From positions 62,001 through 126,000 of the forward strand of contig CAUEEP010000466.1 of NCBI GenBank assembly GCA_958450365.1: 64,000 nucleotides of DNA, written 5' to 3'. This document shows, in pieces, positions 24,237-35,781 of the stretch. The number at the start of each line of letters is the position of its first letter. Position 1 is the first letter of the stretch. The notes under the pieces are model-generated. The model was not told the origin of the DNA and did not search any database. It saw only the letters and a list, made by a program, of their open reading frames with translations. A program made the position numbers and the translations under genes. Source of the stretch: Mesorhabditis belari. Its lineage: Eukaryota > Nematoda > Chromadorea > Rhabditida > Rhabditidae.

Positions 24237-24860
24237 TATATTTTTGATTTTTCCACTTTTCTTGGGGTAATCGAGGGCGCTGCGCACGAATTTGACAGTT
24301 TTAGAATAGGTTCTCAATCGGAAAGCCGACATTTTGACACGTTGAAATCTACCCTTTTCTTGCACTTTAAATGCAACTTTAAATTTGTGTACTCAAGCTA
24401 TCGACTATTGGGGCACTTCTCAAGGTCAAAACTAGACCCAAAATCATTTTTAAACACATAAATATTGATTTTTTTTTAACTTAAATTGACTGGTAGAGAG
24501 GTAAAACAAATTGAAAAAATATTTTTTGAGATTTGAACTCATGTGGGGGACCAAATGGTCGAAATTTGGAAAAAATACTTTTTTTTTTTATTTCGCTTTA
24601 ATTTGAGTAGAAACGTAATCAGTAGGTTAAATTATGCGCTTTGAAGCCCCAAAACTGGACTTAAACTCATTTTCTCAAGCTCTCGTTACGTTTTTCGGAA
24701 TCTACGCATAAAGCTACCCGAGAAGAAGTGGTTTTGAAGAAAAAAAGTGCCCCCCTTCCCAACCTGAATAGCGCCTGGAAGCGTAATTTTAAACATGTCG
24801 AAATGTTGGTTTTTCAGTTGAAATGCTAAAAATTTATGTTTATTAGTTTGCACAGTGTCG
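24237..24860. mobile_element. large MITE, truncated copy
   Basis: Nearly identical to the interior of the element at 31026-31766 (shared landmarks: TCGAGGGCGCTG, AAAGCCGACATTTTGACACG, GGGGGACCAAATGG). The outer terminal repeats are missing here. The right side ends in AAATTTATGTTTATTAGTTT next to a perfect palindrome. No coding capacity is seen. Confidence 0.6.
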
Positions 24861-24863
24861 TTT

Positions 24864-24910
24864 AACCATAAGTCGCTGCACGCTAGCAGAGCGTGCAGCG
24901 ACTTATGGTT
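24864..24910. repeat. perfect 21-bp-arm palindrome
   Basis: Arms 24864-24884 and 24890-24910 are exact inverse complements with a 5-nt spacer AGCAG. The right arm is ordinary exon 6 sequence of family F (AGCGTGCAGCGACTTATGG), and the left arm is its inverted copy. The same palindrome with the same left flank recurs at 26937-26983. Confidence 0.9.
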
Positions 24911-25024
24911 ATAACTGGGCAGGACGTATCGACATTGTGAATGTTCTTCGAAAAGGATCAAATCACAAAACGTGCACTTATCTCTATGGAGCATCTGGTG
25001 ATTGAATGATTTCTGAGGTGAAGA
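24890..25024 (+). pseudogene. family F exon 6 fragment
   Basis: Encodes ATYGYNWAGRIDIV, KTCTYLYGASGD, then an in-frame stop (GATTGA instead of GATTGG). It has no upstream exons of its own. It is closest to the exon 6 version at 31815, which has the same YNWAGRID segment. Confidence 0.7.
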
Positions 25025-25140
25025 TGCGCTTTAATCCCAAAGATATTCTCCGTTGTTGGCAATAGTCTTTCTCCATTTTTCTTGCAAACCTCGGATCCCT
25101 TTGCTGAAGAAGTACTGAGGCTGCAAGTCGAAGTATTGGC
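25025..25140 (-). pseudogene. mariner transposase C-terminal fragment
   Basis: On the minus strand the sequence reads LGQYFDLQPQYFFSKGIRGL, then QEKWRKTIANNGEYLWD and a stop. The order (YF, FF..GI..L, a W two to three residues later, then NGEY) is the usual C-terminus of mariner-family transposases. The catalytic part is absent. Confidence 0.6.
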
Positions 25141-25264
25141 CTAGTTGATTATATTCACATTTTTAAAATAGTTTTCTCAATTTGATTTCATTAATTCCAT
25201 TCAGCTTCCTTTAAAACCTAAAAATATGAAAACCTAGTAAAAAAATAACATTTAATAATCAATT

Positions 25265-25745
25265 GAACCTTGATTTTGGCGAATATTGAACCATCTTCAG
25301 GGTAACATTAAACCATCGATCAGCCGGTTCCTTTGGTTTCTCCGTTGAAAAACGAACAGCTTCGAGTTTGAACGAAAATGAGTAAGCCTTTCGCTTGACT
25401 TTTGCTCTTAGACTTTTTTGAATTCGGCATTACCTAAGAAAGAAAAATTAGTAACGCAATAAAATCTGAAAAACATCGGAAAAAAAAAGACGAAACGGAA
25501 TAAAACTACACTTTCGGGTTGACTTTTCGTATTTCGGATACAATAATTTTAGCGAAAAATAGAAAAGAAGTGATACCTGGAATCAAAGACCGGTGTTATA
25601 TTCAACCTGGTCTTCTCTTTTTTCGATCACCCTCTAGATCTCGTCTTCTATTAAAGGCGGTCTTCTATTCGTAGAAATACGGTAGACAAAACATAAACAA
25701 TAAACAAAACATAAACAATAAACAAAACAAACCAAAATTCTCGGA
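25265..25745 (-). mobile_element. pogo-like transposon fragment, third copy, minus strand
   Basis: Inverse orientation of the fragment at 9777 and 39627. It carries FKLEAVRF/EKPKE-type coding sequence near 25290-25400 and the terminal motif CTATTCGTAGAAATACGGTA near 25665-25684. The rest of the transposase is missing. Confidence 0.45.
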
Positions 25746-26305
25746 CGCCATTTCCGGACCCATTTTCGTTTTCATCACTAAGCAAGATAGTTTGAAAACT
25801 ATTGTGTAAATAATTAAAAACTTATCTTATTTCCCGTTCATCATCGTAGTCTTTACTAAACATTGAGGCAAATGGAGTGCTTCTGATTCCATAGTGGTAT
25901 CTTCTATTTTTCATGAGCTATTGTGAATCTTCATTTCGGCAGTTTATTTCTGAATAAAGTATTCATATATAAAAACAAAAATATGACTACTCAGATACTG
26001 CACTGGTACTACAGTTTATCGCAAAAGAGCTGAAATTTGTCTTCTCTTTTTTCCATTAACTTCTTTTAAGCCATTCATTAAATAGGAAAAAGAAAAAATG
26101 TATGCTTCTATTAAAAATATTCTTTTTGGATTGAATCATTTTCCAGACACCACATAGACCTTTAAATTCCGAATTTCGACTTTCAACTTGACAACTTCAT
26201 TTTATTCAATTTTTTAGTATTTATTTGAACAACTTCTCGTTTTTTACTAAACTTTATCTTTTTACAATTCACATTTTATAAAATTTGCGTTTCAGTTGGC
26301 TGTAA

Positions 26306-26770
26306 ATGAAGAAAGAATTCTTTCTTGTTTGTGGCGTTTTCTTCGCTGGCACGAATTGTGGCACCAAATACAGGTTCGTTTGTTTCGATCGATTACTTTG
26401 TTCTTTTTTTTCTTACCCAACTCGTCTACTGGCTCTTTTTGGAGAATGGATGGAAGAGTGCAAGAACCAGAGTGAAAAAAATTGTCATTCATTCGGCTGA
26501 TGGCAACTGGAAAAACTTTTCGAGTGATGTGACGTCTCAGTAAGAGTTGTTTCGTGAAAGATTTTCCGGGCCCCGCACGGTCAAAGCCTTAATGAGCTTG
26601 GACCCGATTAAGGCTTGCTCCGAGCCATAATCCGGCCCTTGCCTCAGGGCTTTTTGGTCGCGAGAGAAAACCCTTTTCATTTTATCTTCATCTCTCAATT
26701 ACAGTCAATATTATGACTGTAAGGCCTATCGAAGGCTCACGTGCATCGCTGATCCAGACAATTTTTCAGC
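26306..26770 (+). pseudogene. family F copy 5a, first two exons only
   Basis: Starts MKKEFFLVCG with exon 1 of 68 nt, out of phase with exon 2. Exon 2 (from about 26448) has an A-run that shifts frame. The following intron carries the alternative hairpin version found in F copies 3 and 9. Sequence identity to exon 3 ends near 26770, after which a GC-richer repeat begins. Confidence 0.65.
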
Positions 26771-26805
26771 ATTGGTTAATCTACATTAAAATCTTTAAAT
26801 TTGGC

Positions 26806-26893
26806 GCTGTTTTGAACGGCGCGATTTTTGTATGGGCGCTGTTTTGAACGACGCTGTTTTGAACGGCGCTGTTTCGGCGGCGCTATTTTGACT
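26806..26893. repeat. short tandem repeat, GGCGCTGTTTTGAAC-type units
   Basis: Four to five imperfect copies of a unit close to GGCGCTGTTTTGAACG in about 90 bp. It has no coding frame. It joins F copy 5a to MITE-derived sequence (AAATTTATGTTTATTAGTTT) and the second palindrome. Confidence 0.7.
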
Positions 26894-26936
26894 AGGTCCC
26901 AAAAATTTATGTTTATTAGTTTGCAGAGTGTCGTTT

Positions 26937-26983
26937 AACCATAAGTCGCTGCACGCTAGCAGAGCGTGCAGCGACTTATGGTT
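26937..26983. repeat. perfect 21-bp-arm palindrome, second occurrence
   Basis: Arms 26937-26957 and 26963-26983 with spacer AGCAG, identical to 24864-24910. The right flank differs (TTTTGAACTTT, F upstream sequence), so the palindrome is a shared breakpoint in two rearranged contexts. Confidence 0.9.
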
Positions 26984-27175
26984 TTGAACTTTTTGAATCG
27001 AATCATTGTCACAACATAGATCTTTAAATCAGAAAATAGAAATTTGATGAGAAAATGAAGTCGTCAAATCAAATGCCAAAGTCTTAGTATTTATTTCAAC
27101 AACTTCTCGTTTTTTACTAAACTTTATCTTTTTACAATTCACCTCTGATAAAATTTGCTTTTCAGTTGGCTGTAA

Positions 27176-28066
27176 ATGAAGAAAGAATTCGTTTTCTTGT
27201 TTGTGGCGTTTTCTTCGCTGGCACAAATTGTGGCACCAAATGCAGGTCCGTTTGTTTCGATCGATTACTTTGTTCTTTTTTTTCTTACCCAACTCGTCTA
27301 ATGACTAATTTTTTAGAATGGATTGAAGAGTGCAACAGCCAGAGTGAAAAAAAATGTCATTCATTCAGCTGATGGCAACTGGAAAAAGTTTTCGAGTGAG
27401 GTGACGTCTCAGTAAGAGTTATTTCGTGAAAGATTTTCCGGGCCCGGCACGGTCAAAGCCGGATTATGGCTTGCTCCGAGCCATAATCCGGGCCTTGCCT
27501 CAGGACCTTTTTGGTCGCTAGAGAAAACCCTTCTCATTTTATCTTGATCTCTCAATTACAGTCAACGGTATGAGGTCTATCGAAAGTTCACGTGCACTGC
27601 TGATCCAGACCATTTCGCGCTTGTTCGAGTGGGAGTTTCTTTTTCAGTTTATCCTCAAAAATGTGTTTCAGATAAACGACCAGATGGATTCACCGTCAGA
27701 AACAAAAACTATCACTTGTGGATCGAAACGTAAATGGTTGTACAAAGGTGAAGTCGTTGTCTCTGTCGGATGCTACACGAGCCCACGGGCGAGTTTTTAC
27801 GCTTAATTAGAGGCAAATAGGTTTAGTTAAAGGTATTAAAGGTGACCAGGCATTTGAAAATTTTCTCGAGACAGCAAGCTTTTAGGCAAATTGGACCCAA
27901 AAGCCCGGAGAAGAGGAAAGGATTCGAAATTGGATGGCCGAGAATCACGGAGTTAAAGAGGATCAAAAGGATTGGACATGGGGCAGCACCCAGTATAAAC
28001 AACAAAGGAAAATGCGGCGAATGGCTTCGGAGATCCAAAATCTTTTGGTTAACATCGATTATATGT
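27176..28066 (+). pseudogene. family F copy 5b, exons 1-4, frameshifted
   Basis: Exon 1 is MKKEFVFLFVAFSSLAQIVA (70 nt, in phase). Exon 2 has one extra A in a poly-A run (QSEKKCHSFS then stop). Exon 3 with the 43-nt internal intron and exon 4 (SPEKRKGFEIGW in another frame, EEERIRNWMAENHG in the coding frame) follow. It breaks off after exon 4 near 28066 and joins the upstream flank of F copy 6. The donor after exon 3 is GC (GCGAGT). Confidence 0.7.
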
Positions 28067-28408
28067 AAGTTTTAGCTCACTTTCAACCCTATTGAAAGCG
28101 ATGATTGAACACAGTTTGTCGTAAAAGCGCTAAAATTTTCTTCTCGTTTTTCCATTAAATTATTTAGAGTCAAATGTTATTCGGAAAAAAAGGAAAAAAA
28201 AATGTATGATTCTATCAAAAAAATGCTTTTTGAATCGAATCATTGTCACAACATAGACCTTTAAATCAGAAAATAGAAATTTGATGAGAAAATGAAGTCG
28301 TCAAATCAAATTCCAAAATCTTAGTATTTATTTGAACAACTTTTCGTTTTTATACTAAACTTTCTCTTTTTAAATTCACATTTTTAAAAATTTACTTTTT
28401 AGTTGTAA

Positions 28409-31400
28409 ATGAAAAAGGAATTAGTTTTCTTGCTTGTGGCTTCACTGACACAAATTGTGACAGCAAATGAAGGTCCGTTTGTTTCGATCGATTACTTTGT
28501 TCTTTTTTTGTTACCCAACTCGTCTACTGGCTCTTTTTTTAGAATGGATGCAAGAGTGCAAGAACCAGAGTGAAACCATTCAAATTCATTCGGCTGGTGG
28601 CAACTGGAGAAACCTTACGAGTGATGAGACGTCTAAGTAAGCGTGTTTCGTGTAAACTTTCCCGGGCTCCGCCCGGTGAAAACCTTGATGAGCTCGGACT
28701 CGATCAAGGCTTGCCCGCAGCTATGGTCCGGCCCTTGGCTCAAGGCTTTTTGGTCGCTAGAGACAACTCTTATCATTTTATCTTCATCACTCAATTACAG
28801 TCAATATTTTTGGATCCAACGAACGTTCACGTGCACTGCTGATCCAGACCATTTCGCGCTTGTTCGAGTGGGAGTTTCTTTTTCAGTTTATCCTCAAAAA
28901 TGTGTTTCAGATAAACGACCAGATGGATTCACCGTCAGACACAAAAACTATCACTTGTGGATCCGGGCGTAAATGGGTGTACAAAGGTGAAGTCGTTCTC
29001 AATGTTGGATGCTACACAAGCACACGGGTGAGTTTTTACGTTTAGCTCAGGGTATTGCGAAAAAAAAGTTGTTAGTAAATCCACGGGAGGCAGCAGGGAC
29101 AAGAAACTTTTAGGCAGATTGGATCCTAAAGTCCGAAGAAGAGGAAAGAATTCGAAATTGGATGGGCGAGCATCACGGAGCTAAAGAGGATCAAAAGGAT
29201 TGGACATGGAGCAGCACCCAGTATGAACAACAAAAGAAAATGCAGCGAATGGCTTCGGAAATCCAAAATCTTTTGGTTAACACCGATAATATGTAAGTTT
29301 TAGCTCACGATCAACGCGAAGAGGGTTCTTTTCCGTTATACTCGACTTCAACAACTAGGATTCTTTGCGTGGAATATCTGGTGAACAAGCTGAGAGGAAA
29401 AATGGAGAAACCAATCGAATCGACGAAGTGGACGAGGTTCTCTGCTCGAAGCGAATGTGGGCCGAATCTGACCGCAAGTGTGGATATTTAGAGGAGTTTT
29501 CCGGGAAACCAAGGAATGTTTTCTGGTCAACGCTCATGTCAATAAGTACAACTTTCTGAATCCTGATGACCCTGTCATTCACACGCAGACGATCTGGCGT
29601 CTAGAGGGGAAATGGAGAAACAAGAAGCATCGCCGAACGTCAGTTCCTACCGAACTACCTCGCTGAATTCATGGTTCGACAAGGAGTGGAAAAGGACGAT
29701 TTCTACGAATGGGTGTTGCAACAAATTCATACGGCATGGATTCCTCATTGATTGATGATCAGAGGTTATTTTTGCGGATGTATAACGGAAAAGAACCGCG
29801 AAATTTCTGGAAAAAATTTTGAGTTGCAATGTTTTCTGTGATTTTCAGCATCAGAAAGCAAGTCGCCGTTCTACCGGCAGACTATGTGAATGCCTATCGG
29901 GAACAACAGGCTTCCTCAGAGAACAACTACTACATGAGAACGGGTTTCGTTGGCTTCGGAGACGATAACTCTGTGCTGGAATTTGCGAACTATTTGGTAT
30001 TTGTATTTCGTGGTGGCTTTCCAAAGAGATCAAAGCCTAATGCAAAAGAAGGAATCAGGTCAGACGAGTGTTTATTAGGCTGGCTAATAAGTAATGGTGG
30101 ATTTGCTGGAAGATGATCTCAAACTTAACCAATCTTGGTCTTATTCGAAAGCTGTATTCAAGAGGAACACAGTAGCGAAGACCATTTGTTGATTCGTTCC
30201 GTTTTCGAATTTTTATAAGCATTTAAGTGGTACTCAGTCAGCTTGGTACCCAAAAAAGTGTCAAAATCACATTTCAGGATCATTAAATTTTAGCTAGGGC
30301 TTGGCGATTTGTTGATCCGAGGGTCGAGGGTTCGAGTCCCAACTGTGACCAAATTTTCAACTTTTTTTGCAAAAAGACCAAGCAAGGAGATGCCACAAAA
30401 TGGTCTTAGCAGATATTGACGCCGTCGAAATGCAAACGCCAAGCGGACTCGGTGAATCTGATGCCGTATTCAGTTTTTGTCCATATTCAAAAACACACAG
30501 GAAAAACGCATCCAAAGATTGGGTGTCTACTCGGAGAAATCGTGCCGCTGGAACGAACATATTTTTAGCCTAGGTTTTTAACCGAAAAATTGACGAAATG
30601 TGGTTTTGACACTTTTTTCGGTCTGAGCGAGCTCACTTAAATGCTTATCAATATTTTAAAACCGAACGAATCAAAAAATGGTTTTCGGAACTGTGTTCCT
30701 ATTGAATACAGCTTTCGAATAAGTCCAAACGCGTTAAGATTGGTTAAATTTGAGACCATCTGCCAGCAAATCCGTATTATGGACTAGCTGGACAAATAAT
30801 ATTATGGACTAGCTTCTTATAATCAAGATCGGGCCGCAAACCCAAATACATTTTTGAAAATTAAATCCTAGGTGTTCTTGAATAGTTCCTAGTAAACGGT
30901 TATGAATACTTATCAATAGAAAATGTAATTTTGACTGAAATAAAATCAAAAGCACGTTAGGATCAGGCCGGGATCGAGCCTGGCTTTTTACAACCCTGTT
31001 TACAATAGTTTGAGAAACTTCTGGTCTTTTTGGTGGTTGGGGGGCCACCTAAATTTTTGATTTTTTCACTTTTCTTGGAGTAATCGAGGGCGCTGAGCAC
31101 GAATTTGACAGTTTTAGAATAGGTCCTCAATCGAAAGCCGACATTTTGACACGTTGAAATCTACCCTTTTCTTGCACTTTAAATGCAACTTTAAATTCGT
31201 ATACTCAAGCTATCGACTATTGGGGCACTTCTCAAGGTCAAAACTAGACCCAAAATCATTTTTAAACACATAAATATTGATTTTTTTTTTAACTTAAATT
31301 GACTGGTAGAGAGGTAAAACAAATTGAAAAAATATTTTTTGAGATTTGAACTCATGTGGGGGACCAAATGGTCGAAATTTGGAAAAAATACTTTTTTTTT

Positions 31401-32127
31401 ATTTCGCTTTAATTTGAGTAGAAACGTAATCAGTAGGTTAAATTATGCGCTTTGAAGCCCCAAAACTGGACTTTAACTCATTTTCCCAAAGTCCCGTTGT
31501 GTTTTTCGGAATTTACGCATAAAGCCACCCGAGAAGAAGTGGTTTTGAAGAAAAAAAGTGCCCCCCTTCCCAACCTTAATAGCGCCTAGCAGCGTAATTT
31601 TCTACGTGTCGAAATGTTGGTTTTTCAGTTGAAATGCTAAAAATTTATGTTTATTAGTTTATTATCTTATGCTAAAAATGACAAATTCGTGCACAGCGCT
31701 CTCGATTACACCTAGAAAAGTGGAAAATCAAAAATATAGGTGGCCCCTAACCATCAAAGTACCAAACTTCTTTACATTTCTTTGAGTCAGCATTGAGAAA
31801 ATACTTTATTTTAGTCGTTACTTTCAAGACTTTCAAGACCCTTTTGAATGGCGAGAACGACATGACGAGATCCAATCGCTAGCAGAGCGTGCAGCGACTT
31901 ATGGTTATAACTGGGCAGGACGTATCGACATTGTGACTGTTTTTCGAAAAGGAGCAAATCACAAAACGTGCACTTATCTCTATGGAGCATCTGGTGATTG
32001 GATGATTTCTGAGGTGAAGACGTGGAGTCGGCCATGTTGGGCTGATGGTGATGTTTGTGTTGTGTTGTGGCATTCGCCATGTCCACTTGGATGTGGAGAT
32101 GTTTGTGTTGTGCATTTAACGGCTTGA
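28409..32127 (+). CDS. family F secreted protein, copy 6 (intact model, 347 aa)
   Basis: Exons 28409-28472, 28543-28636, 28801-28867, 28911-29027, 29114-29292, 29849-30058, 31815-32127 total 1044 nt and are open. Same layout as F copy 4, but the last exon is 54 nt longer. One insertion duplicates FQD near its start, and another duplicates the cysteine-rich tail (CWADGDVCVVLWHSPCPLGC, then GDVCVVHLTA). The final intron is about 1.75 kb and holds an S element and a second large MITE. Function unknown; predicted secreted. AATAAA follows the stop. Confidence 0.7.
29324..29797 (+). mobile_element. Merlin transposon, strongly deleted, in F copy 6
   Basis: Both terminal repeats are present, with GCGAAGAG and GCGAAATT next to them (a decayed version of the 8-bp duplication). 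The N-terminal half of the transposase is gone. It keeps IDEVDEVL, GVFRETKECF and NFLNPDDPVIHTQTI, but the third catalytic glutamate after QTI is replaced by tryptophan. Confidence 0.75.
30075..30800. mobile_element. S element copy 6 (right end decayed)
   Basis: Left end TTAGGCTGGC at 30075. The tRNA-like core on plus is at about 30277-30350, with the best B box of the set (GGTTCGAGTCC). The right terminal motif is degenerate, so the end is approximate. It contains the conserved 68-codon frame at 30367-30573. Confidence 0.55.
31026..31766. mobile_element. large MITE, 741 bp, complete
   Basis: Inverted ends of about 95 bp: left TTTTTGGTGGTTGGGGGGCC, right GGCCCCTAACCATCAAAGTA then CCAAA. The interior has no coding capacity. 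Its outer ends resemble those of the shorter element at 62000-62376. It is inserted in the last intron of F copy 6. A truncated copy lies at 24237-24860. Confidence 0.75.
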
Positions 32128-32232
32128 TATCGTTTGAATAAATGAATTCATGAAAAAGATTCCAAGTAACGCAAGAAAACAAGAAAAAAGAAATGCGGCC
32201 TTAAAAAAGGCCCTAAATTTTAAAATGATTTT

Positions 32233-32396
32233 TCGCTAGCAGAGCGTGCAGCGACTTATGGTGATAAATGGGAAGGACGTATCCCCATTGTGACTGTTTT
32301 TCGAAAAGGAGCAAATCACGAAACGTGCACGTATCTCTATGGAGCCTCTGGTGACTGGATGATTTCTGAGGTGAAGACGTGGAGTCGGCCATGCCA
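32233..32396 (+). pseudogene. family F exon 6 fragment fused to SPE-42/49-like sequence
   Basis: Encodes ATYGDKWEGRIPIVTVFRKG, KTCTYLYG-like and EVKTWSRPC. At 32396/32397 it changes abruptly to the end of an intron and the next exon of the SPE-42/49-like gene. The open frame runs across the joint (TWSRPCQMFTFLRKLVSART), but no start or splice evidence supports a fusion protein. Confidence 0.7.
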
Positions 32397-34046
32397 AATG
32401 TTTACTTTTCTTCGTAAGCTGGTGTCTGCACGAACGAAGACACTGATTGGACCTATGGGTGAAACGCTGAAAAACACGCTGAGTAAGTTATAAGCTTTTT
32501 AGATAATCAGTTCTTTTGCTTTGTTTTGTTTAGCCAAAATTCTCGAGTTGAAGGGAGATTTTTCGTTCGTTGATCAGAAAGAAGTAAAAGGTATGGTAAC
32601 ACTTCGATTTTGATTATGCTTATTGTTGTTATTGTTGTTTTTGTTATTGTTTAGAAAGTGATGATGAAAAGTTGGATCGAATGATTGATCAATCGGCTTT
32701 GGTAAGATTTGTTGATAACCATTTGAGGATGCTGTTCTTAGGATTTGGCACAACGAACAAACATGTTAAATGAGGATAATCGAACGGTCACTTTTCGCAA
32801 GCCATTTTACACGAAATTCAAGGAAAAGGTGTCAACTTTTTCGGCGATAAATAAACTGACTTTCATTTTATTTTGTACGTGATATGGGCAAAAGATGGAG
32901 CAGCAATGTACGCAAATTTTCGATAAATGGAGTCTCATCTGTTCACAAGCTTTTGCTGCATTAAAAGTGATTTTTCTGATAGAAAATGTTTTTGTTTATT
33001 GTTTAGGAACAATGTCAACAACAAGCACCTTCTTTCTTGTTGAGCACTTTGATTTGCAAGCCGCTTGACGCTTTGGATATTTGTGAGGTATGTTACCCCG
33101 TACTTTTTTGAGACAATGAGCAAATTCAGGATGATAAACGAAAAGAACAAGGCTACGACGTATGCAATAGTGTGCTAGGAAAAAATTCGCCACAAGGTTT
33201 TGAACAGTTTGTTTTTGTTTGGCAAGCTAAATGTTCGACTTTTAGAGAAAGCATCGATATGCGTAACATTGCAAAGCAAATTGCTGAAGAAATGGAGACA
33301 AAGGTGGGGTTTTCTTGATGTTTGGTCCTTGCATATATTCCTTTTAGATTCGAGTGATAAGTGTAGAGGCACCGAGAGTTGCATCAGCTCTTCACATAAA
33401 AACCCTGGAAGCAAAAATTCATCATCTGATGCGATTAGCAAAGGTACATTCAAACCTTCATTTATAAGCTTGTTAAAAATACGTTTCTAGAAACATTAAA
33501 CAACCTTTAAACATGTTCATAACTGTTAATTTTAGGAAGTTGTCAAATCTTTGTAAAGTGTTCTCGCCGCCCTTCTCGTTTTGGTCATCTATCTCGATTT
33601 TGACGAAGCTCTCAAGATGTCTGATGCGTACACGAATGATTTGGGCTTCGAAAATCGGAGTATTACCTCGTGAGTTGAATAAAATAATAGAACTAATAAG
33701 TTGTGTATGTTAAGTGCTTTCCGTAAAATCGATCATGAGAGGGAAACGAGAAATCAAAAGGCTCTTCCATTTATTGGAAAGTTATCGAGCTTGGAGAAGC
33801 GGCAGTTAAGGATTACCAGCCAATATTTCAGGTTTTGATTTACGATGTTGCTCTCCTAAAAGTCTCTTTATTTTAGGTTTCCAAAATGGAAAGAATTAAA
33901 ACAATTCTGGTTGCCCGTTTCGAAATTTGTGACTCTTTGTGTGGTGATGGTAATAATTGTAGCCGTTGATCATTTGCTTTATCGAGCGATCAATGCTGTT
34001 AGTGCCTATTTTTTACCTTTAATACCTATCTTTTAGATAGTTGATG
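32397..34046 (+). pseudogene. SPE-42/SPE-49-like gene, truncated copy C
   Basis: Plus-strand middle part of the gene: LVSARTKTLIGPMGETLKNT, ILELKGDFSFVDQKEVK, RTNMLNEDNRTVTFRKPF, the cysteine-rich EQCQQQ segment and LLYRAINA. It lacks the first exons and everything from the DC-STAMP C-terminal half through the RING. It ends at GTTGATGGGA near 34045, where pogo-like sequence takes over. Confidence 0.75.
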
Positions 34047-34049
34047 GGA

Positions 34050-34165
34050 GCCCGCATTTTCGTTCAAACTCGAAGCTGTTCGTTTTTCAACGGAGAAACC
34101 AAAGGAAGCGGCTGATCGATGGTTTAATGTTACCCTGAAGATGGTTCAATATTCGACAAAATCAA
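34050..34165 (+). mobile_element. pogo-like coding fragment
   Basis: Same FSFKLEAVRF/EKPKEAADRWF coding scrap as 3604-3743, starting directly at the breakpoint of the truncated SPE-42/49-like copy. It marks the left edge of the second copy of the 15-kb block. Confidence 0.45.
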
Positions 34166-34972
34166 GGTTCAATTGATTATTAAATGTTATTTTTTTACTC
34201 GGTTTTTACATTTTTAAGTTTTAAAGGAAGCTGAATGGAATTAATGAAATCAAATTGAGAAAACTATTTTGAAGATGTGAATGTAATCAACTATTGTTCA
34301 ATTTCAAAATGTCAACTACATGAAAAATCACAAAAATGAAGGGACTTTGTTTTAAGGTCACATTTCTTTTTTTTCCGTTCTCTTGCGTTACTTGGAATCT
34401 TTTTCATGAATTCATTTATTCAAGCAGTCAAATGCACAACACAAACATCTCCACATCCAAGTCCACATGGCCGACTCCAGGTCTTCACCTCAGTAATCAT
34501 CCAATCACCAGATACTCCATAGAGATAAGTGCACGTTTTGTGATTTGCTCCTTTTCGAAAAACAGTTAGAATGTCGACACGTTCTTCCCAGTAATCACCA
34601 TAAGTCCATAAATGCGCTGCTAGAGATTGGATCTCGTCATGTCGTTCTCGCCATTTCAAAATGTCTTGAAAGTAACGACTAAAATAAAGTATTGTCTCAA
34701 TTCTGACTCTGACCAGTGAGCCAGCTTAAGTTTTAAAGCAAAGAAATGTAAAGAAGTTTTCCAAACCCTTGTAAACAGGGCTGAAAAAAGCCAGGCCCGA
34801 TCCTGACCCTAACGTACTTTTGATTTTATTTTTTAGGTCAAAATTACATTTTTTATTTATAAGTATTCATAACTGTTCACTAAGAACTGTTCAAGAACCC
34901 CTTTAATTGAATTTTTTGAAAAGGTATCTGGGTTTGCGGCCCGACCTTCCTTATAACAAGCTAGCCCATATA

Positions 34973-35502
34973 TTAGGCTGACCAACAAGTAATGATGGAT
35001 TGACTGACAGATGGTCTCAAACCAAACCAAAGTTAACGTGTTTGATCTTATTCGAAAGCTCTATTCAATAGGAACACAGTTGCGAAAACCATTTTTTGAC
35101 TCGTTCGGTTTTCAAATTTTTATAAGCATTTAAGTCAGCTCGGTCAGACCGAAAAAAGTGTCAAAATCACATTTCGTCAATTTTTCGGTTAAAAACCTAG
35201 GCTAAAAACATGTTTTTCGTCATCAGTAAAATTCCCTTAGATAGCGTAAACTTTTTCGTCTTTTTGCAAAAAAAAGTTGAAAAGATTTGGTCACAGTTTG
35301 GAGTCGAACCCTCGACCCTCGGATCAACGAATCGCCAAGCCCTAGCCAAAATTTAATGATTCAAAATTTGAAAACGGAACGAATCAACAAATGGCCTTCG
35401 ATACTGTGCTCCTATTGAATAGAGCTTTCGAATAAGACTAAAGATTGGCTTAGTTTGAGACCAGCTCCCAGCAAATCCACCATTACTTATTAGCCAGCCT
35501 AA
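34973..35502. mobile_element. S element copy 8 (530 bp)
   Basis: TTAGGCTGGC and GCCAGCCTAA ends with TA flanks. The tRNA-like core on minus is at about 35290-35363. The interior is shorter than in the full copies, with a replaced stretch around 35200-35260. Confidence 0.6.
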
Positions 35503-35781
35503 TAAATCCTCGTCTGACCTAATTTCTTCTCTTGCATCAGGCTTTGATCTCTCCGGAAAGCCACCACGAAACACAAATATCACATAATTCTCGAATTCCA
35601 GCACAGAGTTATCGTCTTCAAAGCCAAAGAAACCCGTTCTCATGTAGTAGTTGTCCTCTGAGAAAGCCTCTCCTTCCCAAATAGCATTCACATAGTCTGC
35701 CGGTACAACGGCGACTTGCTTCCTGATTCTGAAAATTACAGAAAACATTGCAAGTCAAAGTTTTATTCAGAAACTTTTCGC

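Noticed and set aside
23731..24270. 179-codon Ser/Thr-rich plus-strand frame
   Set aside because: It is the antisense shadow of the RG-rich Argonaute exon.
26806..26893. Possible CRISPR-like or satellite array
   Set aside because: Units are contiguous and imperfect with no spacers; it is a short tandem repeat in a eukaryotic locus.
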